From the NCBI RefSeq assembly GCF_016598485.1, contig NZ_JAEMUW010000010.1, positions 62,001 through 126,000 of the forward strand: a stretch of DNA of 64,000 bases. Direction: 5' to 3'. The translations under genes were made by a program, and so were the position numbers. The stretch's first letter is position 1; the number at the start of each line of letters is the position of its first letter. Under the pieces are notes generated by a model, which saw nothing but the letters and a program-made list of their open reading frames with translations, made no database searches and was not told where the DNA came from. This DNA is from Micromonospora coerulea. Lineage in GTDB: Bacteria > Actinomycetota > Actinomycetes > Mycobacteriales > Micromonosporaceae. Positions 1-8,213 of this stretch are shown here, in pieces.

Positions 1-748
1 AGAAGGTCAGGTCCGCGGTGAGCGTGTCGGCCACGAAGCAGCCCCGGTCACCGGTGATCACGGTGGACCGCTCCTTGAGCGGGCTGAGCCAGTTGACCAG
101 GTGGTTGACCATCGTGCCGTCGGCGAGCTGGCCGACCACGGCGACCATGTCCTCGTGCAGCCGGCCGCTGCGGGAGACCGTGCGGGCGGAGACCGAGGTG
201 TACTCCTGCCCGGTCACCCAGGCGGTCAGGTCGATGTCGTGGGTGGCGAGGTCCATCACCACGCCCACGTCGGCGATCCGGTGCGGGAACGGGCCCTGGC
301 GGCGGGTGACCACCTGGAAGACCTCGCCCAGCTCGCCGGCCTCGAGCCGGGTGCGCAGGTTCTGCAGCGCCGGGTTGTAGCGCTCGATGTGTCCGACCCC
401 GGCCACCAGGCCGGCGGACTCGAACGCCTCGACCAGCCGGGTCGCCGCCTGGACCGACTGCGCCAGCGGCTTCTCGATCAGCGCGCAGACCCCGTTGGCC
501 GCCAGCTCCAGGCCGACCTGCTCGTGCAGCGCGGTCGGGCAGGCGACCACGGCGTAGTCGATGCCCATGGCCAGCAGGTCACCGAGCTGCGGTACCACCG
601 GGGCGCGCAGCGTGCCGGTGGTGTCCCCGGCCGGGTCGACGATGCCGACCAGCTCGACGCCGTCCAGGTTGGACAGCACGCGGGCGTGGTTGCGCCCCAT
701 CGCGCCGAGGCCGATCAGGCCGGCGCGCAGCTTACGACCGCCGCTCAT
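1..748 (-). CDS. Gfo/Idh/MocA family NAD(P)-dependent sugar oxidoreductase (C-terminus beyond the window)
   Basis: The gene reads leftwards from ATG at 748 and runs off the window edge, so about 249 residues are visible. The N-terminus has a Rossmann dinucleotide motif (GLGAMGRNHARV), followed by the family EKPLA segment with its conserved lysine and a GHIERYNPAL stretch usual in sugar-nucleotide 3-dehydrogenases. Its start overlaps the stop of the upstream aminotransferase gene (ATGA), so the two are probably co-translated. A dehydrogenase that makes a 3-keto sugar next to a PLP aminotransferase resembles the WbpB/WbpE pair that makes 3-amino sugars; that pathway is inference. The true substrate cannot be read from the sequence. 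Confidence 0.85.
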   Translation of the reverse strand, partial: MSGGRKLRAGLIGLGAMGRNHARVLSNLDGVELVGIVDPAGDTTGTLRAPVVPQLGDLLAMGIDYAVVACPTALHEQVGLELAANGVCALIEKPLAQSVQAATRLVEAFESAGLVAGVGHIERYNPALQNLRTRLEAGELGEVFQVVTRRQGPFPHRIADVGVVMDLATHDIDLTAWVTGQEYTSVSARTVSRSGRLHEDMVAVVGQLADGTMVNHLVNWLSPLKERSTVITGDRGCFVADTLTADLTF

Positions 749-1854
749 CGGGCACCCCCGGCGAGGTTCGCGGCCTCGGCGATCCGCTCGAGGTCGGCCT
801 GGCTCAGCGACGGGTGCACCGGCAACGAGATCACCTCGGCGGCGGCCCGCTCGGTCTCCGGCAGCTCCCACGGGCCGGGCTGGCCGTCGGCGGTGAGGTA
901 CGGCTTGAGCCGGTGGATCGGGGTCGGGTAGTAGACCGCGTTACCGATGCCCAGCTCGGTCAGGCGCGCCTGGGCGGCGTCCCGGTCGCCCCGGACCCGC
1001 ACCGTGTACTGGTGGTAGACGTGCTTGGCGGCGTCCGCCACGGGCGGGGTGACCATGCCGGTGATGTTGGAGTCGAGGTACTTGGCGTTGGCCCGGCGCT
1101 GCTCGGTCCACTCGCCGAGCTGGCCGAGCTGCACCCGGCCGATCGCGGCGGCCACGTCGGTCATCCGCATGTTGGCGCCGACGATCTCGTTGGCGTACCG
1201 CTGCTCCATGCCCTGGTTGCGCAGCAGCCGCAGGGTGCGGGCCAGCTCCGGGTCGGCCGTGGTGACCATGCCGCCCTCGAGGGCGTGCATGTTCTTCGTC
1301 GGGTAGAAGCTGAAGCAACCGGCGGTGCCGAAGGCGCCGACCGGGGTGCCGTGCAGGCTGGCCCCGTGGGCCTGGGCGGCGTCCTCGACGACCGCGAGGC
1401 CGTGCCGCTCTGCGATGGCCATGATCCGGTCCATCGCGGCCGGGTGGCCGTACAGGTGCACCGGCATGATGGCCACGGTGCGCGGGGTGACCGCGGCGGC
1501 GACCGCCTCCGGGTCCAGGCAGAAGCTGCCCGGCTCGATGTCCACGAAGACCGGCTCGGCGCCGACCAGCCGGACGGCGTTGGCGCTGGCGGCGAAGGAG
1601 AACGAGGGCACGATCACCTCGTCGCCCGGGCCGAAGCCGAGCGCCATCAGGGAGAGCTGCAGAGCGGACGTGCCGGAGTTCAGGGCCACGCAGTGCCGGC
1701 CGGCGACGAGCTCGCCGAACTCCTCCTCGAACGCCGCGACTTCCGGGCCCTGCACGACCCGGCCGCTCCGCAGCACCCGGACAGCCGCCTCGATCTCGGC
1801 CTCACCGATGATCGGTCGTGCTGGGGGGATGAACTCTGGGTGCGGCCCAGCCAT
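745..1854 (-). CDS. DegT/DnrJ/EryC1 family PLP-dependent sugar aminotransferase
   Basis: A 369-residue protein, usual for the family. It has GDEVIVPSFSFAASANAV near residue 75, the VEDAAQAHGA segment that holds the cofactor-binding aspartate, and FYPTKNMHALEGG, whose lysine (about residue 187) should form the PLP Schiff base. The ATG at 1854 was chosen over one at 1884 because AGGAGG lies eight bases before it and nothing comparable precedes the other. The enzyme would aminate a keto sugar nucleotide, plausibly the product of the overlapping downstream dehydrogenase. Both fit decoration of a surface polysaccharide, given the transporter and polymerase genes just across the TetR gene. Confidence 0.9.
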   Translation of the reverse strand: MAGPHPEFIPPARPIIGEAEIEAAVRVLRSGRVVQGPEVAAFEEEFGELVAGRHCVALNSGTSALQLSLMALGFGPGDEVIVPSFSFAASANAVRLVGAEPVFVDIEPGSFCLDPEAVAAAVTPRTVAIMPVHLYGHPAAMDRIMAIAERHGLAVVEDAAQAHGASLHGTPVGAFGTAGCFSFYPTKNMHALEGGMVTTADPELARTLRLLRNQGMEQRYANEIVGANMRMTDVAAAIGRVQLGQLGEWTEQRRANAKYLDSNITGMVTPPVADAAKHVYHQYTVRVRGDRDAAQARLTELGIGNAVYYPTPIHRLKPYLTADGQPGPWELPETERAAAEVISLPVHPSLSQADLERIAEAANLAGGAR

Positions 1855-2008
1855 GGGGCTTCCTCCTGTCGACAAAATACTCATTGGGGGGTTCCGGGGG
1901 ATGGTAGCGGGTTATGGACGGAGAGAGCTGATCGCGGTGATTGTCCGGCCAGTCGTCTCCGGATGTTCATGCTCGGCGAATCCGGCCACGGACGACGCGT
2001 AGCGGGGG

Positions 2009-2641
2009 TCAGATCTCCACCTCGTCGCGGACAGGCCCCACGCATGCTACCCGGAGCGCCGCGACGATCGCGGCCGCCATTCGGGGCACCTCCTCGGTCC
2101 GCATCGGCGCACGGGCGATGGCCAGCCGCCAGTAGACCGGCCCGACGATCAGGTCGACCGCCGCGCGCGCGTCGGTGTCGGCGGAGAGCTCCCCCCGCTC
2201 GACCGCCCGGCCGATCAGGATCCGGCCGACCGCCTGCTGGTAGTCGTCGAGCGCCTGCTGGAGCTTCTCGGCGATCTGCGGGTTGCGGGCGGCCTCGGCG
2301 AGCAGGTCGGGAATGATCTGCGAGGCGACCCGGTGACGCAGCGCACGGGCCATCACGTGCAGGAGGATCTCCAGGTCGCCGAGCAGGCTGCCGGTGTCCA
2401 GCAGCGGCAGGTTGCGCCCGGCCACGGCGGAGACCATGTCCAGCACCAGGTCGAGTTTCGAACGCCACCGGCGATAGACCGCCGTCTTGCTGACCCCGGC
2501 CCGGCGGGCCACCGCCTCGATGGACAGGCGGCCGTAGCCGACCTCGGCCAGCTCCTGCATGACGGCAGCGCGGATGGCCGTGGTTATCTCGCCGCGCAGC
2601 ACCGCCGCACCGGCCGGCGCACGCCTCTTCTCGGTCGTCAC
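2009..2641 (-). CDS. TetR family transcriptional regulator
   Basis: About 210 residues from a GTG at 2641. The helix-turn-helix lies at residues 15-60 (LSIEAVARRAGVSKTAVYRR); the remaining two thirds are the alpha-helical ligand-binding half typical of TetR repressors. An upstream ATG at 2725 is open, but it would add 28 residues of non-family sequence that read across the intergenic region. No good ribosome site precedes the GTG, so the mRNA may be leaderless. The gene diverges from the ABC export genes at 2804 and lies 154 bases ahead of the amino-sugar pair, so it may control either or both. The ligand is unknown. Confidence 0.85.
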   Translation of the reverse strand: MTTEKRRAPAGAAVLRGEITTAIRAAVMQELAEVGYGRLSIEAVARRAGVSKTAVYRRWRSKLDLVLDMVSAVAGRNLPLLDTGSLLGDLEILLHVMARALRHRVASQIIPDLLAEAARNPQIAEKLQQALDDYQQAVGRILIGRAVERGELSADTDARAAVDLIVGPVYWRLAIARAPMRTEEVPRMAAAIVAALRVACVGPVRDEVEI

Positions 2642-2655
2642 GTGGGACAATGTAG

Positions 2656-2676
2656 CGCAACGACGGTACGGTTGCG
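2656..2676. promoter_or_regulatory. Inverted repeat, candidate TetR operator
   Basis: Perfect 6-base arms CGCAAC and GTTGCG flank a 9-base spacer. The repeat lies 15 bases before the TetR start and about 130 bases before the ABC permease start. Position and size fit an autoregulatory TetR operator; binding is inferred only. Confidence 0.4.
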
Positions 2677-2803
2677 TCCCGACGTGTTTTGGACTACCTT
2701 CCACGCACAGCGAGGCGGGCTCCACGCACTGGCCACGCTAGATTTCATCGCCGCGACACATCTTCCAGCTCCCCATCGGCACGAAAGATCGGAGCGCCTG
2801 ACC

Positions 2804-3706
2804 ATGGCCAACACCGCGGTGGCCGACCCCGACTCCGGGCTGACCCGGGCCCAGCTCGCGCAGCGGCACGGGCTCCGGATCGCCGGGGAACGCCCACCCC
2901 TGGCCGAGTACACCCGCAAGCTGTGGGCGTACCGCCACTTCATGACCGCGTACTCGCGGGCGAAGGTGGCCTCGTCGTTCAGCAACACCCAGCTCGGGCA
3001 GCTCTGGCAGGTGCTGACCCCGCTCACCAACGCGGCGGTCTACTACCTGATCTTCGGCGTGATCCTGTCCCAGCACCGGAACATGTCGAACTTCATCGCG
3101 TACCTCTGCACCGGCGTGTTCATCTTCATGTTCACCCAGACCGCGGTGCAGAACGGCACCAGCGCGATCACCGGGAACCTGGGACTGATCCGGGCCCTGC
3201 AGTTCCCCCGGGCGGCGCTGCCGATCACCGTCACGCTGGTGCAGTTCCAGCAGCTGCTGATGTCGATGGTGGTGCTGGCCGGCATCGTCCTGCTGACCGG
3301 TGAGCCGCTCACCTTCCGCTGGTTCCTGATCGCCCCCACCCTGCTCCTCCAGTCGATCTTCAACGTCGGGCTGACCATGGTGATGGCCCGGCTCGGCTCG
3401 AAGATCACGGACCTCAAGCAGGTCATGCCGTTCGTGATGCGGACCTGGTTGTACGCCTCCGGCGTGCTCTACCCGGTCGCCCTGTTCCGGGAGCACCTGC
3501 CGTCCTGGGCGGCGACCCTGCTGGAGGCCAACCCCCCGCTGGTCTTCATCGAGCTGGCGCGTTACTCGCTGCTCGAGTCCAACCAGTCGAACCTGGTCTC
3601 GTCCCCGGCGCGGCTGTGGCTGCTCGCCGCCGCCTGGGCGGTCGTGATGGGCATCGGCGGGTTCGTCTACTTCTGGCGCGGAGAAGAGGAGTACGGCCGT
3701 GGCTGA
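2804..3706 (+). CDS. ABC-2 type polysaccharide/teichoic acid export permease (TagG/Wzm-like)
   Basis: A 300-residue membrane protein that starts at ATG 2804 with GGAG nine bases upstream. After about 60 cytoplasmic residues come six hydrophobic segments (for example AAVYYLIFGVIL, LMSMVVLAGIVLLTG and LLAAAWAVVMGIGG near the C-terminus), which is the ABC-2 permease layout. The family exports undecaprenyl-linked polymers such as teichoic acids or O-antigens with a separately encoded ATPase. That ATPase gene follows with an 8-base overlap. With CDP-polyol genes downstream, wall teichoic acid export is the best guess. Export of another lipid-linked glycan cannot be excluded. Confidence 0.88.
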   Translation: MANTAVADPDSGLTRAQLAQRHGLRIAGERPPLAEYTRKLWAYRHFMTAYSRAKVASSFSNTQLGQLWQVLTPLTNAAVYYLIFGVILSQHRNMSNFIAYLCTGVFIFMFTQTAVQNGTSAITGNLGLIRALQFPRAALPITVTLVQFQQLLMSMVVLAGIVLLTGEPLTFRWFLIAPTLLLQSIFNVGLTMVMARLGSKITDLKQVMPFVMRTWLYASGVLYPVALFREHLPSWAATLLEANPPLVFIELARYSLLESNQSNLVSSPARLWLLAAAWAVVMGIGGFVYFWRGEEEYGRG

Positions 3707-4499
3707 CCAGACCCAGGCGGCGGGCGCCGCCGTCGCGACGGACCCGGGCCGCATCCCCACCGTGGTGGTGGACGACGTGCACGTGGTCTACCGGATCCAC
3801 AAGGGCGCCACCGGCGGCACCAGCCCGGTCTCCGCCCTCAAGCGCATCGTGTCCCGGACCAACGCCCCAAACATCCGTGAGGTGCACGCGGTCAAGGGCG
3901 TGAGCTTCACCGCGTACCAGGGCGAGGCGATCGGGCTGATCGGCAGCAACGGCTCCGGCAAGTCCACCCTGCTGCGCGCGATCGCCGGGCTGCTCCCGGT
4001 GAACCGGGGCGCGGTCTACACGATGGGCCAGCCGTCGCTGCTCGGCGTGAACGCGGCGCTGCTCAACGACCTGTCCGGCGAGCGCAACGTGGTGCTCGGC
4101 TGCCTGGCCATGGGGATGTCCCCCGAAGAGGTCAAGCGGCTGGCGCCGGAGATCATCGAGTTCTCCGGAATCAACGAGCGCGGCGACTTCGCCTCGCTGC
4201 CGATGCGGACCTACTCCTCCGGCATGGGCGCCCGGCTGCGCTTCGCCATCGCCGCCGCGAAGAAGCACGACGTGCTGCTCATCGACGAGGCCCTCGCGAC
4301 CGGTGACCGCAAGTTCCGGGCCCGCAGCGAGCAGCGGGTGCGGGAGCTGCGCGCGAGCGCCGGCACGGTCTTCCTGGTCAGCCACTCGATCAGCTCGATC
4401 CGGGACACCTGCGAGCGGACCCTCTGGCTGGAGGGCGGCGTTCTCAAGATGGACGGCCCGACCGACGAGGTCTGCAACGCGTACGAGGGCCAGAAGTAG
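3699..4499 (+). CDS. ABC transporter ATP-binding protein for polysaccharide/teichoic acid export (TagH/Wzt-like)
   Basis: A 266-residue ATPase starting at GTG 3699 inside the end of the permease gene. It has Walker A GSNGSGKST (from residue 82), a divergent signature YSSGMGARL typical of the TagH/Wzt group, Walker B VLLIDEALATGD and a switch histidine in FLVSHS. It would energise flipping of the lipid-linked polymer by the overlapping permease. It lacks the C-terminal carbohydrate-binding domain of many Wzt proteins and ends shortly after the ATPase fold, so substrate recognition probably lies elsewhere. A long hairpin follows 3 bases after the stop. Confidence 0.92.
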   Translation: MADQTQAAGAAVATDPGRIPTVVVDDVHVVYRIHKGATGGTSPVSALKRIVSRTNAPNIREVHAVKGVSFTAYQGEAIGLIGSNGSGKSTLLRAIAGLLPVNRGAVYTMGQPSLLGVNAALLNDLSGERNVVLGCLAMGMSPEEVKRLAPEIIEFSGINERGDFASLPMRTYSSGMGARLRFAIAAAKKHDVLLIDEALATGDRKFRARSEQRVRELRASAGTVFLVSHSISSIRDTCERTLWLEGGVLKMDGPTDEVCNAYEGQK

Positions 4500-4501
4500 T
4501 C

Positions 4502-4548
4502 CGCCGGAGCGCACCGGCCGGGGCCGCCCCGGTCGGTGCGCTCCGGCG
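4502..4548. terminator. Very long perfect hairpin after the export ATPase gene
   Basis: The 15-base arms CGCCGGAGCGCACCG (4502-4516) and CGGTGCGCTCCGGCG (4534-4548) pair perfectly, and the inside continues pairing through one G-U to a 3-base loop, about 23 pairs in all. A short T-rich run follows at 4561-4566. It may end the transporter transcript or attenuate read-through into the next gene. Confidence 0.7.
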
Positions 4549-4640
4549 TACGCGTTAAGGTTTTCTGGTCGCCGGCCAAAGTTCACCAGCCGGTCATCCA
4601 GGCGCAAAACCCCATCCCCCCGCAGAAGTGAGGAACGGCA

Positions 4641-6152
4641 ATGACGCAGGACCGCACCACCGCACCGGACGCCACGCCGGCGAGCCCGGCACCCTGGCGC
4701 CCCTCGCGGACGGTGGCCGTGATCCTTGCCGGGGGGACCGGGACCCGCCTCGGGCTGGGCATCCCGAAGCAGCTGCTGAAGATCGCCGGGAAGCCGATCA
4801 TCGAGCACACGCTGGCCGTCTTCGAGGCCGCGCCGGAGATCGACGAGATCATCGTGCTGATGGCCACCGGCCACCTCGAGGACGCCCGGCGGATCGTGGC
4901 CAACGCCGGCTTCCGCAAGGTCAGCCAGATCATCTCCGGCGGCGACACCCGCAACGCCACCACCCGGATCGCGCTCGACGCGGTGGGCGAGGGCGACGTC
5001 AACATCCTCTTCCACGACGCGGTGCGGCCGCTGGTCAGCGCCCGGATCGTCCGCGAGTGCGTCAACGCGCTGTGGACCTACTCGGCGGTGGACGTGGCCA
5101 TCCCGTCGGCCGACACGATCATCCAGGTGGACGAGGACGACTGCATCACCGACATCCCGGTCCGGGCCACCCTGCGCCGCGGCCAGACCCCGCAGGCGTT
5201 CCGGTCGGGCACCATCCGTGAGGCGTACCGCCGGGCCGAGGGCGACCCGAACTTCGCCGCCACCGACGACTGCGGCGTGGTGCTGCGCTACCTGCCCGGC
5301 ACGCCGATCAAGGTGATCGACGGCTCGGACGAGAACATCAAGGTCACCCACCCGGTCGACGTGCATCTGGCGGACAAGCTCTTCCAGCTCGCCGCCGCGC
5401 AGGCGCCCCGGCTGACCGACCACCGCAGCTATGCCGAGGAGCTGACCGGCCGGACCATCGTGGTCTTCGGCGGCAGCTACGGCATCGGCCACGACCTCAC
5501 CGAGCTGGCCCACCGCTACGGCGCCCAGGTCTTCCCGTTCAGCCGCTCCACCACCGGCACCCACGTCGAGCGGGCCGAGGACGTGGCGGCCGCGCTGAAG
5601 ACCGCCTTCGAGGCCACCGGCCGGATCGACCACGTGGTGGTCACCGCCGGGATCCTGGAGAAGGGGGCGCTGGCGGAGATGGACGAGGAGACGATGGACC
5701 GGCTCCTGCGCGTCAACTTCGTCGGCCCGGTCACCATCGCCCGGCAGTCGCTGCCGTACCTCCAGCAGACCAAGGGCCAGCTGCTGCTCTACACCTCCAG
5801 CTCGTACACCCGGGGCCGGGCCCGGTACGCGCTCTACTCGGCGACCAAGGCCGCGCTGGTCAACCTGACCCAGGCGCTCGCCGACGAGTGGGCCGAGTTC
5901 GGCGTCCGGGTCAACTGCGTCAACCCGGAGCGCACCGCCACCCCGATGCGCACCAAGGCGTTCGGCGAGGAGCCGGAGCACACCCTGCTCTCCTCCGAGG
6001 CGGTCGCCCAGGCGTCGCTGGACGTGCTGATCTCCGAGCTGACCGGCCAGGTCATCGACGTCCGCCGGGCGCCGGGTGAGCAGGTCGCGGCGGTGCCCGC
6101 CCAGCCGGGCGGGCACCCCTCGGAGCAGCTCCCCGCCGACGTCGACGCCTGA
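4641..6152 (+). CDS. Fused cytidylyltransferase / short-chain reductase (Acs1/Bcs1-type, likely CDP-ribitol synthesis)
   Basis: A 503-residue two-domain protein from ATG 4641 with GAGG upstream. Residues about 15-245 are an IspD/TarI-type cytidylyltransferase (ILAGGTGTRLGLGIPKQ, FHDAVRPLV, TPQAFRSG). Residues about 265-480 are an SDR with a GGSYGIG nucleotide loop and catalytic YSATK. Haemophilus Acs1/Bcs1 has this order and reduces ribulose 5-phosphate to ribitol 5-phosphate, then makes CDP-ribitol. By analogy this protein would supply CDP-ribitol to the phosphotransferase encoded 27 bases downstream. MEP-pathway IspD is less likely because of the fused reductase and the neighbours. A different polyol (for example CDP-arabitol) remains possible. 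Confidence 0.82.
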   Translation: MTQDRTTAPDATPASPAPWRPSRTVAVILAGGTGTRLGLGIPKQLLKIAGKPIIEHTLAVFEAAPEIDEIIVLMATGHLEDARRIVANAGFRKVSQIISGGDTRNATTRIALDAVGEGDVNILFHDAVRPLVSARIVRECVNALWTYSAVDVAIPSADTIIQVDEDDCITDIPVRATLRRGQTPQAFRSGTIREAYRRAEGDPNFAATDDCGVVLRYLPGTPIKVIDGSDENIKVTHPVDVHLADKLFQLAAAQAPRLTDHRSYAEELTGRTIVVFGGSYGIGHDLTELAHRYGAQVFPFSRSTTGTHVERAEDVAAALKTAFEATGRIDHVVVTAGILEKGALAEMDEETMDRLLRVNFVGPVTIARQSLPYLQQTKGQLLLYTSSSYTRGRARYALYSATKAALVNLTQALADEWAEFGVRVNCVNPERTATPMRTKAFGEEPEHTLLSSEAVAQASLDVLISELTGQVIDVRRAPGEQVAAVPAQPGGHPSEQLPADVDA

Positions 6153-6179
6153 CCCTGCGACCCGGAACGGACGACCGAC

Positions 6180-7898
6180 ATGCGTGGTGACCTGGTCCGG
6201 AAGCTGCTCGCCCGGGTGCTGACCACCGGGCTGGCGGTGCTGGCGTTCCTCGTCGTGGCGCTCACCGGGGCGACCGGGTGGGGGCTGGCGATCGCGCTGG
6301 CCGCCCTCGCGGCCACGGCGGTGGAACGCCGGATCCGGCCGGCCGCCGACGGCGTCGCCGAGTCGGTCCTGGTCGCGGCGGCCATCCTGGTCGGGTACGC
6401 CCGCCGGCTCGACGACGGCTTCGACCCGGCGCTGGCCGCCACCGCGCTGGTACTGCTCGGCCTCGTCCTGCTGGTCGGGCCGCTGCGCGCCGCGGGCGCG
6501 CTGGAGATCCGCGCCGCGAACCTGCCGGTACGCACCTGGACGCCGCTGGTCGCCGACCGGCTCGGCGACGCGCTGCTGGTCCTGCTCGGGCTCGTCGCGG
6601 TCGCCGCCGGGCTCGCCCTGCCCGCCTGGGTGGCCCTGGTCGCCGGCCTGCTGGTCGGCGCCGGTTGCGCCGCAGTCGGCCTGGACCTGGCCCGCCGACG
6701 GTTCCGGCCGCCGGCCGGCGGCGGCCCGGTGGGCCGGGCGCTGCGCCGCCACCGGCCCGAGTTCGTGCTCTACTTCTCCGCCCCGCCCGGGTCGGAGTAC
6801 CAGGTCACCATGTGGCTGCCGTATCTGGAACAGATCGGCCGGCCGTTCCTCGTGCTGCTGCGCGAGCCGGAGTTCCTGCCGACCATCGCCGCCGCCACCA
6901 GTGCCCCGGTGGTCTTCTGCCCGACGCTCAAGGCGCTGGACGAGGCGCTGGTGCCGAGCCTGCGGGCGGCGTTCTACGTCAACCACGGCGCGAAGAACAG
7001 CCACTTCATCCGCTTCACCCAGCTCACCCACGTGCAGCTGCACCACGGCGACAGCGACAAGGCCCCCAGCGCCAACCCGGTCTCGGCGATCTTCGACCGG
7101 ATCTTCGTGGCCGGGCCGGCCGCCATCGACCGGTACGCCCGGGCCGGCGTGGAGATCCCCACCGAGAAGTTCGTCGTGGTCGGCCGCCCCCAGGTGGAGG
7201 CAATCGAGGTACGCCGGCAGCCCACCCCCGGGCTGGCGAACCCGACGGTGCTCTACACCCCGACCTGGACCGGGCACCACGCCGACGCGAACTACTGCTC
7301 GCTGCCGGTCGCCGAGACGGTGCTCCGCCGGCTGCTCGACCGGGGCACCACGGTGATCCTGCGGGCCCACCCGTACACGGCGCAGAACCCGGTGTCGGCC
7401 CGGCAGCTGGCCCGGCTGACGGAGCTGCTCGCCGCCGACCGGGCGAAGACCGGCCGGGCGCACCTGTGGGGCGCGGCGGCCAGCCGTGAGCTGACCCTGA
7501 CCGAGTGCGTCAACCGGTCCGACGCGCTGGTCTCGGACGTCTCCGGGGTCATCTCGGACTACCTCTACTCCGGCAAGCCGTACGCGGTGACCGACATGGG
7601 CGTCGACGGCGAGCACTTCGCCGAGCGGTTCCCGCTGGCCCGGTCGGGCTACGTGCTGCGCCGGGACATGTCCAACGTGGACGAGGTGCTGACGGAGCTG
7701 CTGGAGACCGATCCGAAGGCGGCGCAGCGCTGGGCCACCCGGAGCCGCTACCTGGGTGACTTCCCCGCCGAGTCGTACGCCGAGGCGTTCCTGGACGCCG
7801 CCCGCCGGCAGCTCGAACCGGACTGGAACCCGCCAGCGCCTCGGGCCGCGGACGCCGTCGCCCAGGACGGGTCCCCGTTACCTTTCAGTGCGCTCTAG
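6180..7898 (+). CDS. CDP-glycerol/CDP-ribitol phosphotransferase family protein (TagB/TagF/TarL-like) with membrane N-terminus
   Basis: 572 residues from ATG 6180. The first about 170 residues are very hydrophobic (LAVLAFLVVALTGATG and several more segments). The rest matches the teichoic acid polyol-phosphate transferase fold: YTPTWTGHHADANY, LRAHPYTAQNP and VSDVSGVISDYLYSGKP, the usual C-terminal signature where the acidic and histidine residues bind the CDP-polyol. It would add or polymerise polyol-phosphate units on a lipid-linked primer at the cytoplasmic membrane. It follows the CDP-ribitol-type enzyme directly, so ribitol phosphate is the likely donor unit. TagB, TagF and TarL roles cannot be told apart here. 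Confidence 0.82.
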   Translation: MRGDLVRKLLARVLTTGLAVLAFLVVALTGATGWGLAIALAALAATAVERRIRPAADGVAESVLVAAAILVGYARRLDDGFDPALAATALVLLGLVLLVGPLRAAGALEIRAANLPVRTWTPLVADRLGDALLVLLGLVAVAAGLALPAWVALVAGLLVGAGCAAVGLDLARRRFRPPAGGGPVGRALRRHRPEFVLYFSAPPGSEYQVTMWLPYLEQIGRPFLVLLREPEFLPTIAAATSAPVVFCPTLKALDEALVPSLRAAFYVNHGAKNSHFIRFTQLTHVQLHHGDSDKAPSANPVSAIFDRIFVAGPAAIDRYARAGVEIPTEKFVVVGRPQVEAIEVRRQPTPGLANPTVLYTPTWTGHHADANYCSLPVAETVLRRLLDRGTTVILRAHPYTAQNPVSARQLARLTELLAADRAKTGRAHLWGAAASRELTLTECVNRSDALVSDVSGVISDYLYSGKPYAVTDMGVDGEHFAERFPLARSGYVLRRDMSNVDEVLTELLETDPKAAQRWATRSRYLGDFPAESYAEAFLDAARRQLEPDWNPPAPRAADAVAQDGSPLPFSAL

Positions 7899-7970
7899 CG
7901 AGCGTGTGATCGGTAGTCCCGCCTTGCGGTGGGACGGTCCCGGTCTGACCAGCGGTGGCTGTGCCGGGTT

Positions 7971-8116
7971 GACGCGCGTCGCGGCAGCCAACGGCTCGCC
8001 GACCATGATCAGCCGCCCGAGCCGTAGGTGGGAACAGGCAGCGCCCCGGCCGCGTACTGCCGCCGCGCGGTCACATACGCAATGCCCTGCGACGTCGCCC
8101 ACTCCTTCAGACTCAC
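7971..8116 (-). pseudogene. IS607-family serine recombinase (TnpA) N-terminal remnant, frameshifted
   Basis: From GTG 8116 the reading frame gives SLKEWATSQGIAYVTARRQY, then AAGALPVPTYG, and stops at 8009. This is the MerR-like helix-turn-helix that opens IS607 transposases. A one-base shift at PTY restores RLGRLIMVGEPLAAA, the linker that normally leads into the serine-recombinase domain. That catalytic domain, with its nucleophilic serine, is absent, and no TnpB gene is visible. The remnant lies in the 315-base gap between the teichoic-acid locus and the prenyltransferase gene. It marks an old insertion; element ends could not be defined. Confidence 0.75.
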
Positions 8117-8213
8117 ACGACCACCCTAGCTCCTCAAAGGACACTAAAGCCCGTCGCGACGCCAGCAGCTAGGAACCCCTGTCCGCTGCCGGTCGGACGG
8201 TGCGCCCGGGTTG

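Noticed and set aside
4641..5400. Housekeeping IspD of the MEP pathway
   Set aside because: The domain is fused to an SDR and sits among polymer export and CDP-polyol transferase genes; an isolated ispD usually lies beside ispF.
3546..7616. A 1356-residue open frame on the minus strand across the teichoic-acid genes
   Set aside because: It mirrors four real plus-strand genes with clear motifs and has shadow composition (Gly, Arg, Val, Asp, Gln repeats). It has no recognisable domain.
7878..8144. An 88-residue minus-strand frame in the gap after the teichoic-acid locus
   Set aside because: Only its middle part matches IS607 after the frameshift; the full frame is not a genuine gene, so the region is annotated as a pseudogene instead.
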